A DNA stretch of 64,000 nt, taken from positions 124,001 through 188,000 of the forward strand of contig NZ_WHOS01000003.1 in assembly GCF_013340935.1 (NCBI RefSeq), written 5' to 3'. The translations under genes and the position numbers were made by a program. Positions 40,751-51,929 of this stretch are shown one piece after another. The stretch comes from Azospirillum melinis (GTDB lineage Bacteria > Pseudomonadota > Alphaproteobacteria > Azospirillales > Azospirillaceae). Within the stretch, counting starts at the first letter, position 1. Every line of letters begins with the position of its first letter. The notes beneath the pieces were generated by a model. It searched no databases and was not told the origin of the DNA. It saw nothing but the letters and a program-made list of their open reading frames with translations.

Positions 40751-43396
40751 ATGAGCAACCCGAAGAACTCGATCCGGCGCGCAGCCATCGCCGCCGCACT
40801 GCTGGCCGTGACCGCCGGCCACGCGTCCTTCTGGTCCTGGCGCAATGCGCCGACGCCTGTGGAGGCGGAGCCGGGCCGTATCGAATCCGTGTCCTACTCG
40901 CCGTCGGGCCGCAGCTACGACCCCAACCACCAGCCGGTGGTGCCGCGCAAGGACATCGAGAAGGACATGACCGCCATCGCCGGCTTCGCCGATGGCGTGC
41001 GTACCTACTCGACCCTCGGCTCGCAGGGCGAGGTGCCGGAGATCGCGGTGTCCAAGGGCCTGGACGTCACGCTCGGCATCTGGTTGAGCAAGGACAAGTC
41101 CCGCAATGAGCGGGAGGTGCTGCACGGCATCGCGCTCGCCAAGGAATTCCGCGGCATCAAGCGCATCGTCGTCGGCAACGAGACGCTGCTGCGCGCCGAA
41201 CTGACCGATGCCGAGCTGGCCTCCTACATCAAGCGGGTGCGTGCCGCCGTTCCGGCCAACATCAAGGTCGGCACCGCCGACGTGTGGTCGGAAATGGTCA
41301 AGGCCGACGCCACGGTGAAGGCGTCCGACTTCATGGGCGTCCACGTCCTGCCCTACTGGGAAGGCGTGCCGGTGTCCGATGCGCTGACCTGGATCCGCGA
41401 CCGGCTCGACACCGTGCGCAAGGCCCATCCGGGCAAGGCGCTGTTCGTCGGCGAGGTCGGCTGGCCGTCGGGTGGCGAGAACTTCCACGACGCCTACCCG
41501 ACGCCGGAGGCCCAGGCCGCCGTCGTCCGTGGGTTCGCGGCGGAAGCCAACGCGCTCGGCCTGCATTACAACGTCGTCGAGGCCTTCGACGGCATCTGGA
41601 AGTCGACCATCGAAGGCTCGCCCGGTCCGACCTGGGGCGTGCTGGATGCCGACCGCCAGCCGAAATGGTCGATGACCGGCGCCGTCGCCGCCCCCTATGG
41701 CGAGCGTGTCGCTGCGGGCGTCGCAATCGCCGTCGGCCTCGCCCTGTCGGCCTTCGCCGTGTTCCGCCGCCGGACCAATGCCGGCTTTGCGCTCGCCGCC
41801 TCGCTGGGCGCCAACATCATCGGCTTCGCCATCGGCTCCGCCGTCGCCGGCGCCTTCTCGGAATATCTGACCTTCGGCGCTGTCACCACCTGGGGCTCGG
41901 CCTTCGCTCTCGGCACCCTGATGATGAGCGTCGCCTTCGCCGATCTGGTGGACGTCGCCCGCCGGCTGCTGACCGGCCGCGCCCCGGCCCTGCTGCCGCA
42001 TGGCGTGCCCAGCACCGAACACAAGCCGATGGTCTCGATTCACGTCGCCGCCTGCCGCGAGCAGCCGGACGTGCTGAACGCCACGCTGGCCTCGCTGTCG
42101 CGTCTCGACTACCCGAACTACGAGGTCGTCGTCCTCATCAACAACACCGAGGAGGAGCATCTGGTCCGCCCGGTGGAGGAGATGTGCCAGGCGCTGGGGC
42201 CGAAGTTCAAGTTCCACTGGTACAAGAAGATCTCCGGCTTCAAGGCCGGCGCCCTGAACGCCGCGCTGCGCCACACCGATCCGTCCGCCGAGATCGTCGC
42301 CGTGCTGGACGCCGACTACACCGTGTCGCCCGACTGGCTGTCGAAGCTGGCCCCGACCTTCGCCGATCCCTCGGTCGGCATCGTCCAGGCTCCGCAGGAA
42401 CACCGCGACGGCCATGAGACGGTGCTGAAGTCGGCGATGACCGCCGAGTACCGCCCCTTCTTCGACGTCGGCATGCAGGAGGGCGTGTCGTCCCAGGCCT
42501 TCATCTGCCATGGCACGATGATCATGCTGCGCCGCTCGGCGATGGATCAGGTCGGCGGCTGGTCGGAAGCCGGCATCTGCGAGGACACCGAACTGGGCCT
42601 GCGCATCCTGTCGGCCGGCTACCGCGCCGCCTACACCGACGAGCGCCTCGGCGCCGGTCTGGCCCCGGACAACTTCATGCAGTTCCGCAAGCAGCGTGAC
42701 CGCTGGGTGTTCGGCTCGACGCAGATCGTCCGTGCCCACTGGAAGAAGTTTCTGCCGGGTGCGGCCGAGTTGAGCGCGCGGCAGAAGCTGGGCTACGTCA
42801 CCAACTGGATCCGCTGGTGGTCCGACGCCGTCGGCCTGTTCGCAGCATCCGCCGCCGTGGTCTGGACCTTCGCCTCGCTGGTTCTGCCGCTGCACCTGCC
42901 GCCGGTGTCCGCCACCGCCGCCGTGCTGGGTGCCCTGGTCCTGCGTGCCGGTTCCAGCCTGCTGGCATCGCGCTATGCCTCGGGCAACAGCTGGAAGGAA
43001 AGCCTGGGCGCCTGCGCCGTCGGCATGGCGCTGTCCACCACCGTCGCCCTGGCCGTCGTCCGCGGTCTGGTCCGCAAGCACGATGCCTTCCGGGTGACCG
43101 CCAAGGGCGGCAAGCGCACCGCCGGCCGCTTCTGCGCCAAGCCGGAAGCCTGGCTGTCGGCCGCCCTGGTCGCCTCGTCCGCCACCGCCGCGCTGGTCAA
43201 CCCGCTGGGCACCCTGTCGCTGGAACTGTGGGCGGTGCTGCTCGCCGCGATGGCGGTGCCGAACCTGATGGCCGTCGCCTTCGGCATCGGTGACATGCTT
43301 CCGGTCCGTGAAGCCAAGCCGGCCCCGGTTCCGGCCGCCCAGCAGGGCAACACCGCCGGCCAGGAGCAGGGCACGAGCCACCCGGTCGCCGCATAA
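40751..43396 (+). CDS. ndvB: NdvB-like beta-glucan synthase: GH17-like domain fused to GT2 glycosyltransferase
   Basis: An 881-residue membrane protein. After a short hydrophobic N-terminus (residues 10-22), a GH17-like domain spans about 50-310, with acid/base Glu in VVGNETLL (near 143) and nucleophile Glu in FVGEVGWPSGG (near 234). Membrane segments run about 317-410. A family 2 glycosyltransferase covers 425-680 with VLDADYTVS (near 518), CEDTELGLRI (near 611) and RKQRDRWVFG (near 648). Further membrane segments follow to about 860. This architecture matches Pseudomonas aeruginosa NdvB, which makes cyclic beta-(1,3)-glucans; rhizobial systems split the parts between NdvB and NdvC. Product linkage is inference. 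Ends at a strong terminator. Confidence 0.82.
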   Translation: MSNPKNSIRRAAIAAALLAVTAGHASFWSWRNAPTPVEAEPGRIESVSYSPSGRSYDPNHQPVVPRKDIEKDMTAIAGFADGVRTYSTLGSQGEVPEIAVSKGLDVTLGIWLSKDKSRNEREVLHGIALAKEFRGIKRIVVGNETLLRAELTDAELASYIKRVRAAVPANIKVGTADVWSEMVKADATVKASDFMGVHVLPYWEGVPVSDALTWIRDRLDTVRKAHPGKALFVGEVGWPSGGENFHDAYPTPEAQAAVVRGFAAEANALGLHYNVVEAFDGIWKSTIEGSPGPTWGVLDADRQPKWSMTGAVAAPYGERVAAGVAIAVGLALSAFAVFRRRTNAGFALAASLGANIIGFAIGSAVAGAFSEYLTFGAVTTWGSAFALGTLMMSVAFADLVDVARRLLTGRAPALLPHGVPSTEHKPMVSIHVAACREQPDVLNATLASLSRLDYPNYEVVVLINNTEEEHLVRPVEEMCQALGPKFKFHWYKKISGFKAGALNAALRHTDPSAEIVAVLDADYTVSPDWLSKLAPTFADPSVGIVQAPQEHRDGHETVLKSAMTAEYRPFFDVGMQEGVSSQAFICHGTMIMLRRSAMDQVGGWSEAGICEDTELGLRILSAGYRAAYTDERLGAGLAPDNFMQFRKQRDRWVFGSTQIVRAHWKKFLPGAAELSARQKLGYVTNWIRWWSDAVGLFAASAAVVWTFASLVLPLHLPPVSATAAVLGALVLRAGSSLLASRYASGNSWKESLGACAVGMALSTTVALAVVRGLVRKHDAFRVTAKGGKRTAGRFCAKPEAWLSAALVASSATAALVNPLGTLSLELWAVLLAAMAVPNLMAVAFGIGDMLPVREAKPAPVPAAQQGNTAGQEQGTSHPVAA

Positions 43397-43424
43397 GGCC
43401 CATCTTCCATCACTCATGCAAAAA

Positions 43425-43469
43425 CGGCCCCTTCCCCGCCTGACCTGTGGGGGAGGGGCCGACTTTTTT
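43425..43469 (+). terminator. Terminator after the glucan synthase gene
   Basis: A GC-rich stem (CGGCCCCTTCCCC at 43425-43437 pairing with GGGGAGGGGCCG at 43450-43461) with a 12-nt loop is followed by six T at 43464-43469. Confidence 0.88.
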
Positions 43470-43598
43470 GGGGGTGGAGTCGCTTTTCCCACCAAGGTGA
43501 AACTTGTCTGCAACAGCGCTTCGTGCCTACCATCGGCGGCTCAAACCGATAAAGGCGCGCGAACCAACGCGCCCCGCATCCTTCGGAGGGAGATCGTT

Positions 43599-44690
43599 AT
43601 GCATGTCGTGAAAGCGTCCGACCAGTCCCCGCCTTCGCTGTTGTCAGGTGACAACCGGGTTCGACTGGAATACTGGCTGGCCGCACAGGCCGGCGCATCC
43701 CGCGTCACGGTGACGGAGGATGGACGGCTCGGCGGCGGGGCGATTTCCCTGAATCTGGCGGTGACGCTGGATATCGTCGGCGGGCCGCTGGCCGGGCGTC
43801 ATGCCTGCGTGCTGCGGGCCGAAGGCGGCGGGCGTATCTCGGCCAGCATCGGCAAGCTGCGGGAATTCGTGGTGCTGCGCGCCGCCTTCGCGGCCGGGGT
43901 GATGGCGCCGGAACCGTTGTTCGGCTGCGACGATCCGGCGGTGCTGGGCCATGACTTCTACATCATGCGGCGGGCCGAAGGGCTCGGTGCCGGCCACGCG
44001 GTGACGCGGTCCGAAGCGGCGCAGCCGGAACTGGCGCGCGAACTTGGGCGGCAGCTTGGCCTGCTGCACCGGATCACGCCGGATACCGAGGGGCTGGAGC
44101 GGCTGGGTGAGGCGCCCGACTGCCCGGCGCAGGAGACGCTGGCGCAGTACCGCCGCTGGTTCGGCGATCTGGGGCGGCGCGATCCGGTGATCGCCTGGGG
44201 GCTGCGCTGGCTGGAGGTCAACGCGCCGCTGCCGGGTGCGGTGGTGCTGTGTCATCGCGATTTCCGCACCGGCAATTATCTGGTCAAGGACGGCGCGCTG
44301 ACCGCGATTCTGGATTGGGAGTTTGCCGGATTCAGCGACCCGATGGAGGATCTCGGCTGGTTCTGCTCACGCTCCTGGCGGTTCCGCCGGCCCGACCGCG
44401 AGGCGGGCGGCATCGCCGACCGGGCGGAGTTCTATGCCGGCTATGAGGAAACCTCCGGCCGTCGCGTCGATCCGGCGCGCGTCGCCTATTGGGAGACGGC
44501 GGCCTATCTGCGCTGGGCCGCTGTCGCGGTTGAGCAGGGGCTGCGCCACAGCTCCGGTGCCGAGCGCTCGCTGGAACTGGCGCTGACCGGACGGATGCTG
44601 CCGGAAATCGAGATGGACATGTTGCGCCATCTGCGCACCATCGGTGCCCTCGGGGGGATGGCGGCGGATGCCGTGGAAAAGGTGGCCTGA
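43599..44690 (+). CDS. Phosphotransferase family protein (APH/ACAD10-11-like kinase)
   Basis: A 363-residue aminoglycoside/choline-kinase-like phosphotransferase. The catalytic loop is LCHRDFRTGNYLV near residue 225 (HxDxxxxN) and the metal motif is ILDWEFAGFSDPMEDLGWF near 240. ATG 43599 is preceded by CGGAGGGA at 8-nt spacing. It overlaps the next gene (DUF6285) by 1 nt. In other genomes this kinase type occurs with an acyl-CoA dehydrogenase and acts on hydroxyacyl-CoA derivatives; that partner is absent here. Not evidence of antibiotic resistance. Confidence 0.85.
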   Translation: MHVVKASDQSPPSLLSGDNRVRLEYWLAAQAGASRVTVTEDGRLGGGAISLNLAVTLDIVGGPLAGRHACVLRAEGGGRISASIGKLREFVVLRAAFAAGVMAPEPLFGCDDPAVLGHDFYIMRRAEGLGAGHAVTRSEAAQPELARELGRQLGLLHRITPDTEGLERLGEAPDCPAQETLAQYRRWFGDLGRRDPVIAWGLRWLEVNAPLPGAVVLCHRDFRTGNYLVKDGALTAILDWEFAGFSDPMEDLGWFCSRSWRFRRPDREAGGIADRAEFYAGYEETSGRRVDPARVAYWETAAYLRWAAVAVEQGLRHSSGAERSLELALTGRMLPEIEMDMLRHLRTIGALGGMAADAVEKVA

Positions 44691-45076
44691 TGCGCGCCAA
44701 TCCCGACGCCCGCGGCCTGCTGGAGATCGCCGCCTCCACCTTCCGTGCCGACGTGCTTCCCCATGTGGCCCCGGAGGCGCGTTTCGCCGCGCTGATGGTC
44801 GCCAATGCGCTGGAGATTGCCGAGCGCGAGTTGAAGGGGCTGGACGCCGCCGGCCATTCGATGCTGGGCGCGCTCGCCCTGCTCTATGGCGAGGATGCCG
44901 ACGACGTGCTGTCCGGCGACGACCTGCGCAAGCGGGTGGAAGCCTTGCAGCACCGCCTGTGCATCGAGATCGCCGCCGGCGATTTCGACCAGGAGGGGCA
45001 GGGCGTGCTGATGGATGCGCTGGAGGCCATCGTTGAAGCGCGGCTTGGGATCTCCAACCCGAAGGCGTTGGGGTAA
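44690..45076 (+). CDS. DUF6285-family protein
   Basis: A 128-residue mostly helical protein beginning ANPDARGLLEIAASTFRADVLPHV, which fits DUF6285, a family regularly encoded just after ACAD10/11-like phosphotransferases. It shares a TGATG junction with the kinase gene, so the two are probably partners. No catalytic motif seen. Confidence 0.75.
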   Translation: MRANPDARGLLEIAASTFRADVLPHVAPEARFAALMVANALEIAERELKGLDAAGHSMLGALALLYGEDADDVLSGDDLRKRVEALQHRLCIEIAAGDFDQEGQGVLMDALEAIVEARLGISNPKALG

Positions 45077-45117
45077 GGGCACCGGGGGTGGGGCGCTTCC
45101 GGCGCCCCGCTTCGCGG

Positions 45118-46134
45118 TCAGACTCTCTGTGCCTTCCGTTCGCGCTTAACCTCATACATGGCGGCATCGGCCTTCCGCAACGCCTCGTCCACGGCGACGG
45201 TGCGTGGGTCGACGGCTGTGGGTCCGAAGCTTGCGCCGGAATAGTGCAGGGTGATGCCCCGCAATTCATATTCACCGATCAGCAGCGGCGCCAGACGGTT
45301 GCACAGGGTCTCCGCGGCCGCCTGACCCGCAGCATCTCCGGATGGACCGAGGCCGGTGACGATGAATTCGTCGCCGCCGAAGCGGCCCAGGATGTCGCCG
45401 GACCGGAGGCCTGCCGACAGGCGCTTGCCCACCTCGATCAGAAACGCATCTCCGACTTCATGGCCGTGACGGTCGTTGATCGCCTTGAAGCCGTCCAGAT
45501 CGATGAAGGCGATCAGGACCGTCTGCCCTGTCGATTCGGCGCCGGCGAACAGACGGTCCATCTCCTTCAGAAGGAAGCGCCGGTTGGGCAATCCGGTCAG
45601 GACGTCGGTGAAGGAATGCGCTTCCAACGCGCTGTTGATCGATTGCAGGTTTTCGAGAAGCTGTTCCCGTTCCACATGCAGGCCGATCAGCGAGGAGAAG
45701 AGGCGAAGAGTCTGCTCCCCTTTCGGAGTCAGCGGCTTGCGTTCCGACCCGGCCGCACACAGCGTTCCAAAAAGTGTGCCGTCATTCAGCCTGACCGGAG
45801 TGCTGACGTAGGTCTGGATGCCGAGAGCCTTGGCGGCGTCGCAATCGCCCCACAGCGCTGGCACGTCTTCGGTGTGGAACTTTCCCTCGTCGAGTGCGCG
45901 CTTGCACAGGGTCCCTTCCCAAGGAACGACAAGCCCTTCGGGAATCTGCATCGTCTTGGTGTTGTAGGCAAACAGAACACGCTGTATGCCCAGCTCCTGG
46001 TCGATGCAGGTCAGATAGGTGGCCTCCAGTTCCGTTACCGCTTCAAGCAGGCTCAGCAGCGGACGGGTCAAATCTTCTACTGACCGGGCGGAAGACAGGG
46101 TGTCGGAAATCTCGGAGAAAAACTTGTCTGACAT
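45118..46134 (-). CDS. GAF-GGDEF diguanylate cyclase
   Basis: A 338-residue soluble protein. Residues about 20-165 form a GAF domain (ATYLTCIDQELGIQRVLFAYN, then GIQTYVSTPVRLNDGTLFGTLC). A short helix follows, and the GGDEF domain occupies about 180-335 with an intact GGDEF signature near 253-257 and an RSGD inhibitory I-site five residues before it. It should make cyclic di-GMP with product feedback in response to an unknown ligand. No membrane segment. Convergent with DUF6285. Confidence 0.92.
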   Translation of the reverse strand: MSDKFFSEISDTLSSARSVEDLTRPLLSLLEAVTELEATYLTCIDQELGIQRVLFAYNTKTMQIPEGLVVPWEGTLCKRALDEGKFHTEDVPALWGDCDAAKALGIQTYVSTPVRLNDGTLFGTLCAAGSERKPLTPKGEQTLRLFSSLIGLHVEREQLLENLQSINSALEAHSFTDVLTGLPNRRFLLKEMDRLFAGAESTGQTVLIAFIDLDGFKAINDRHGHEVGDAFLIEVGKRLSAGLRSGDILGRFGGDEFIVTGLGPSGDAAGQAAAETLCNRLAPLLIGEYELRGITLHYSGASFGPTAVDPRTVAVDEALRKADAAMYEVKRERKAQRV

Positions 46135-48660
<2,526 letters not shown>

Positions 48661-48755
48661 TCCACCTCCTGTTGACCCACCCTTGTCCTGAACAGGTTGC
48701 AACACCATACTTCCGCTTCCGGTAGGGTGGCGCGGGATCGCAGGAGGGTCGTGGC

Positions 48756-49655
48756 TTGTTCGTTCGTCGTGTCTTGATGGTGCCGCTGATTGCGCTGGCG
48801 CTGAGTGGCGTCGGCATCGGTTCGGTATCCATCGCCGCGGCGGCGGATGCGAAATCCGCAGCGAAGCCGAACGCGGTGGCCGAACTGCCGCCGCCGTCAC
48901 TCAAGACCAGATCAGGCGATTGTGAGCTGGCGGAGCAGGGTAACGCCGATGCCGCGTTCCGGCTGGCCCGCCGCTATCTGTTCGGCAAGGGAGTGCGCAA
49001 GGACCGGCGGCTCGGCACCGCCTGGCTGCGCGCCGCCGCCTCGCGCGGACATCCGGAGGCGCGGCGGCTGGTCAATTATGTGCCCGGCCGCATGGGGCGC
49101 ATCCGTCCCTGGTGCCGACCCGGCGCCGGTCCGGTGCGGGAGATGGGGCCGCCCCCGGCGGAGGTGGTGGCGCTGGTCAACAGCATCGCGCCGAAATACG
49201 GCGTCGACCCGGCGCTGGTGCTGGCGGTGATCCAGGCAGAAAGCGCCTTCCGCACCGATGCGGTGTCGCCCAAGGACGCTGCCGGGCTGATGCAGCTGAT
49301 CCCTGACACGGCCGACCGCTTCGGCGTCGGCGACGTCTTCGACCCCAAGCAGAACATCACCGGCGGGGTGAAATACCTGCGCTGGCTGCTGGCCTATTTC
49401 CAGGGCGACGTGACGCTGGCGCTGGCCGGCTACAATGCCGGGGAAGGAGCGGTCGACCGTTACAAGGGCGTTCCGCCCTATGACGAGACGCGCAACTACG
49501 TCCGCATCATCCACCGCATCTATGACAACACCCGCCATCCCTTCGACGGGTCGGTGGCGGAGCCGTCTTCGGCCATGCCGGCCATCCGTGCTGCGGCGGA
49601 GCGCGCGGTCGAGGCGGAGTTGCCACGCGGCGCCAAATCGCCGAAAAAGGGATAG
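48756..49655 (+). CDS. Periplasmic lytic transglycosylase with Sel1-like repeat
   Basis: A 299-residue secreted protein. A signal peptide ends around AAAADA (residue 30). A Sel1-like helical repeat follows (GNADAAFRLARRYLFGKGVRKD) near 60-95. An SLT lytic transglycosylase domain covers about 135-270, with the catalytic Glu in VIQAESAFRTDAVSPKDAAGLMQLIP and the Tyr-containing ALAGYNAGEGAVDRY motif. It cleaves peptidoglycan glycan strands. It starts at TTG 48756, with AGGAGGG seven bases upstream, which decides the start. Confidence 0.88.
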   Translation: MFVRRVLMVPLIALALSGVGIGSVSIAAAADAKSAAKPNAVAELPPPSLKTRSGDCELAEQGNADAAFRLARRYLFGKGVRKDRRLGTAWLRAAASRGHPEARRLVNYVPGRMGRIRPWCRPGAGPVREMGPPPAEVVALVNSIAPKYGVDPALVLAVIQAESAFRTDAVSPKDAAGLMQLIPDTADRFGVGDVFDPKQNITGGVKYLRWLLAYFQGDVTLALAGYNAGEGAVDRYKGVPPYDETRNYVRIIHRIYDNTRHPFDGSVAEPSSAMPAIRAAAERAVEAELPRGAKSPKKG

Positions 49656-49686
49656 TCCCGTCAATCCTGAACAGGAGTGCCCGCCC

Positions 49687-50550
49687 GTGCCGATGTCCGA
49701 ACGCCACGTCCTCGGCCTCAGCGCCGCCGGGTTCCACCGGATGGCTTACACCCAGTGGGGGCGGGACGATGCCGCGCGCACGGCGGTCTGTGTCCATGGG
49801 CTGACGCGCAACGGCCGCGATTTCGACCGGCTGGCGCTGGCCTTGGCGGATGGTTGGCGGGTGGCCTGTCCCGACGTGGTCGGGCGCGGCCGCAGCGACT
49901 GGCTGCCGGTGCCGGCGCTCTACGGCTATCCGCAATACTGCTCCGACATGGTGGCGCTGATCGCCCGCATGGGGGTGGAAACGGTCGATTGGGTCGGCAC
50001 CTCGATGGGCGGGCTGATCGGCATGACTTTGGCGGCGCAGGCCAACAGCCCGATCCGCCGCATGGTGATCAACGATGTCGGCCCCTTCATCGCCCAGGCA
50101 GGGCTGCAGCGGATTGCGGATTACGTGGGCAAGGACCCGGTGTTCGAGGATTTGCCGGCGCTGGAATCCTACCTGCGTTTCGTGCTGATGGGCTTCGGCA
50201 CGATCGGCGACCAGTGCTGGCGCCACATGGCGCAGCACAGTGCCCGGCCGCTGCCCGACGGGCGTTTCCGCCTGGCCTATGATCCGGCCATTGGCGATGC
50301 GTTCAAGACGGCGCCCATCGGCGATGTCGATCTGTGGGCATTGTGGGATCGCGTGCGCTGCCCGGTGCTGGTCCTGCGCGGCGCCGAGTCCGACCTGCTG
50401 AGCGCCGAAACCGCGGAGCGGATGGCGGAGCGTGGACCGGGGGCCGCCGGTCTGGTGCGGGTGGTGGAGATTGCCAACACCGGCCACGCCCCCTCCCTGA
50501 TGACGGACGAGCAGATCGCCATCGTCCGCAACTTCCTGGCGGAGGGCTGA
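49687..50550 (+). CDS. Alpha/beta-fold hydrolase
   Basis: A 287-residue alpha/beta hydrolase with VCVHGLTRNGRDFDRL near residue 35, the nucleophile elbow GTSMGGLIGM near 105, an acid in LRGAESDLLSAE near 240 and the His in NTGHAPSLM near 270. GTG 49687 is used because AGGAG lies 9 nt upstream; ATG 49693 would be too far from it. Only 31 nt follow the transglycosylase stop, so the two may be co-transcribed. Confidence 0.85.
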   Translation: MPMSERHVLGLSAAGFHRMAYTQWGRDDAARTAVCVHGLTRNGRDFDRLALALADGWRVACPDVVGRGRSDWLPVPALYGYPQYCSDMVALIARMGVETVDWVGTSMGGLIGMTLAAQANSPIRRMVINDVGPFIAQAGLQRIADYVGKDPVFEDLPALESYLRFVLMGFGTIGDQCWRHMAQHSARPLPDGRFRLAYDPAIGDAFKTAPIGDVDLWALWDRVRCPVLVLRGAESDLLSAETAERMAERGPGAAGLVRVVEIANTGHAPSLMTDEQIAIVRNFLAEG

Positions 50551-50559
50551 GCGCCCTCC
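50541..50559. terminator. Short hairpin at the end of convergent hydrolase genes
   Basis: A seven-pair stem GGAGGGC/GCCCTCC overlaps the stop codon of the upstream hydrolase. It has no T tract; weak evidence for a bidirectional terminator. Confidence 0.3.
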
Positions 50560-50570
50560 GGAGCGGCCAA

Positions 50571-51740
50571 TCAGTTCACCCGGCGCAGCACCGTGTCGAG
50601 CCGGCCATGGCCGTCCTTGTCGAGCCAGCTGGCGGCGACACGGCCATCCGGACGCAGGCGGTAGCGCAGGATGTTGCGCCCCTTTTCGTCGAAGACCAGC
50701 TCGCCATTCTCGATCCGGCCCTTGCGGCGCACCCGTTCGGCGGGCTGGTCCGATTCCATGCCGGCGCCCAGCACATAGTCGGCATAGACGGCGTCGCCCT
50801 CGGCCTTTTCCACCGACAGGGCGACTTCGCGACCGTTGATGTAGCTGCCGTACCACATGCCCATATAGGGGCGCAGCGTGGCGGTCGCGTCGTTGCCCCT
50901 GGCCGAGCCCGACGCATTCGCGGGCAGGGCGGCCTGCAGCATTTCGGCACTCGGGCTGCGGCCCCAGGTCTCGTCGCAGGGCGGGTCGTTGGGGGTCGGC
51001 GGCTCCTCCGCGAAGCGGGCGATGCAGGCGCCGAAGCGGCGGACGAACAGCCCTGTGTTGGCGGCGCCATGGCCGGTCAGCAGCGATGGCTGGTCGACGA
51101 TCAGGCTGCTCAACCCGCGCTGGGTCAGGATGTTGCGGGCCGGCTCGGCGCGCCCGCCCGGATCGAAATCGTCGCCGTGGAAGAAGAACATCATCACCCG
51201 CGCCCGCCGGACCTCGCGCAGGATCGGCCAGAGCTGGGCGGCGTTCTCGCGGTAGCTGTCGAACGCCTCGGTGAAGTTGCCGAAGGCGGCCGGGGCAGTG
51301 GCGACGACGGCATCGATGGCGTTGGTCTGGCCGGCGGCGATCAGCGAGATGAAAGCACCGAAGGACTGGCCGGTCAGGGCGACCCGGCGATAGCCCTTGG
51401 CCTTCAGCGCCTCCGAATAGCCGGCGAGCGCGCGGGAGCTGTTGGGCAGGGTGTCGCTGACCCGCATGCGGTCCAGCCGGTAGACGTCCCAGCCGGCGTC
51501 GCGCATTGCCTTCATGTAGAGCGGGGTGGGGGCTTCCGAATCTTCGGAGTCCACCGACCGGCCGTGGCTCCAGACCACCGCGCCGCGGGCCTTTGCCGGG
51601 CCGGCCAGCGAGGCCTCGCCGTAGGCGGATTTCAGAACGATCTGGGCCGTTGCCGGGCGGGCGACCGTCAGGCCCCCGGCGACAGCCAATCCGATTGTCG
51701 CGACCAGTGCGAGAACAACCCCCCGAATCGTCCGCCTCAT
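50571..51740 (-). CDS. Secreted alpha/beta hydrolase with C-terminal beta domain
   Basis: A 389-residue protein with a signal peptide (about residues 1-32, ending ATA). The hydrolase part has VVWSHGRSVDSEDSEAP near 57, nucleophile elbow LTGQSFGAFISLIAAG near 120, FFFHGDDFDPGG near 190 and a His in LLTGHGAANTG near 220. The last 110 residues (YMGMWYGSYINGREVAL to the end) read as repeated short beta strands, possibly a lipocalin-like or cell-wall-binding module. Substrate unknown. Confidence 0.78.
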   Translation of the reverse strand: MRRTIRGVVLALVATIGLAVAGGLTVARPATAQIVLKSAYGEASLAGPAKARGAVVWSHGRSVDSEDSEAPTPLYMKAMRDAGWDVYRLDRMRVSDTLPNSSRALAGYSEALKAKGYRRVALTGQSFGAFISLIAAGQTNAIDAVVATAPAAFGNFTEAFDSYRENAAQLWPILREVRRARVMMFFFHGDDFDPGGRAEPARNILTQRGLSSLIVDQPSLLTGHGAANTGLFVRRFGACIARFAEEPPTPNDPPCDETWGRSPSAEMLQAALPANASGSARGNDATATLRPYMGMWYGSYINGREVALSVEKAEGDAVYADYVLGAGMESDQPAERVRRKGRIENGELVFDEKGRNILRYRLRPDGRVAASWLDKDGHGRLDTVLRRVN

Positions 51741-51837
51741 GCCCAGCGATCCCCCTGAACTGCTTAGTCGCTTCAGGATTGCCGCCGTTCGTTAACGCGA
51801 CCTTTCCATGGTTTCCACTGTCACGGACGGCCGTTTT

Positions 51838-51866
51838 TTGTCACAGGCCAGCTTCGCAAATAAGAA
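51838..51866 (+). promoter_or_regulatory. Candidate sigma70 promoter of the hypothetical gene at 51930
   Basis: TTGTCA at 51838-51843 matches five of six -35 bases. It is spaced exactly 17 nt from TAAGAA at 51861-51866, a weak -10. The -10 lies inside the Fur-like box, the arrangement expected of an iron-repressed promoter. Confidence 0.4.
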
Positions 51867-51877
51867 TGACTCGCATT
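51859..51877 (+). promoter_or_regulatory. Fur-box-like operator
   Basis: The 19-bp palindromic element AATAAGAATGACTCGCATT, read on either strand, matches the iron-box pattern AATGAGAAT-N-ATTCTCATT at 15 of 18 specified positions. It ends 52 nt before the ATG at 51930. Confidence 0.55.
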
Positions 51878-51929
51878 TAGAGAGGGGAAGCGGTAGGGTG
51901 TTCCTGCAACCGGATGAAGGAGCGTCGGC

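Noticed and set aside
40454..43513. Very long open frame on the minus strand opposite the glucan synthase gene
   Set aside because: It is a GC-rich antisense shadow: its protein is a low-complexity mix of Arg, Gln, His and Gly with no family motif, while the plus strand has intact GH17 and GT2 catalytic motifs.
43599..44690. Aminoglycoside-resistance reading of the phosphotransferase
   Set aside because: The APH-like fold is shared by many kinases; the coupling with DUF6285 points to the ACAD10/11-like group, not to antibiotic resistance.
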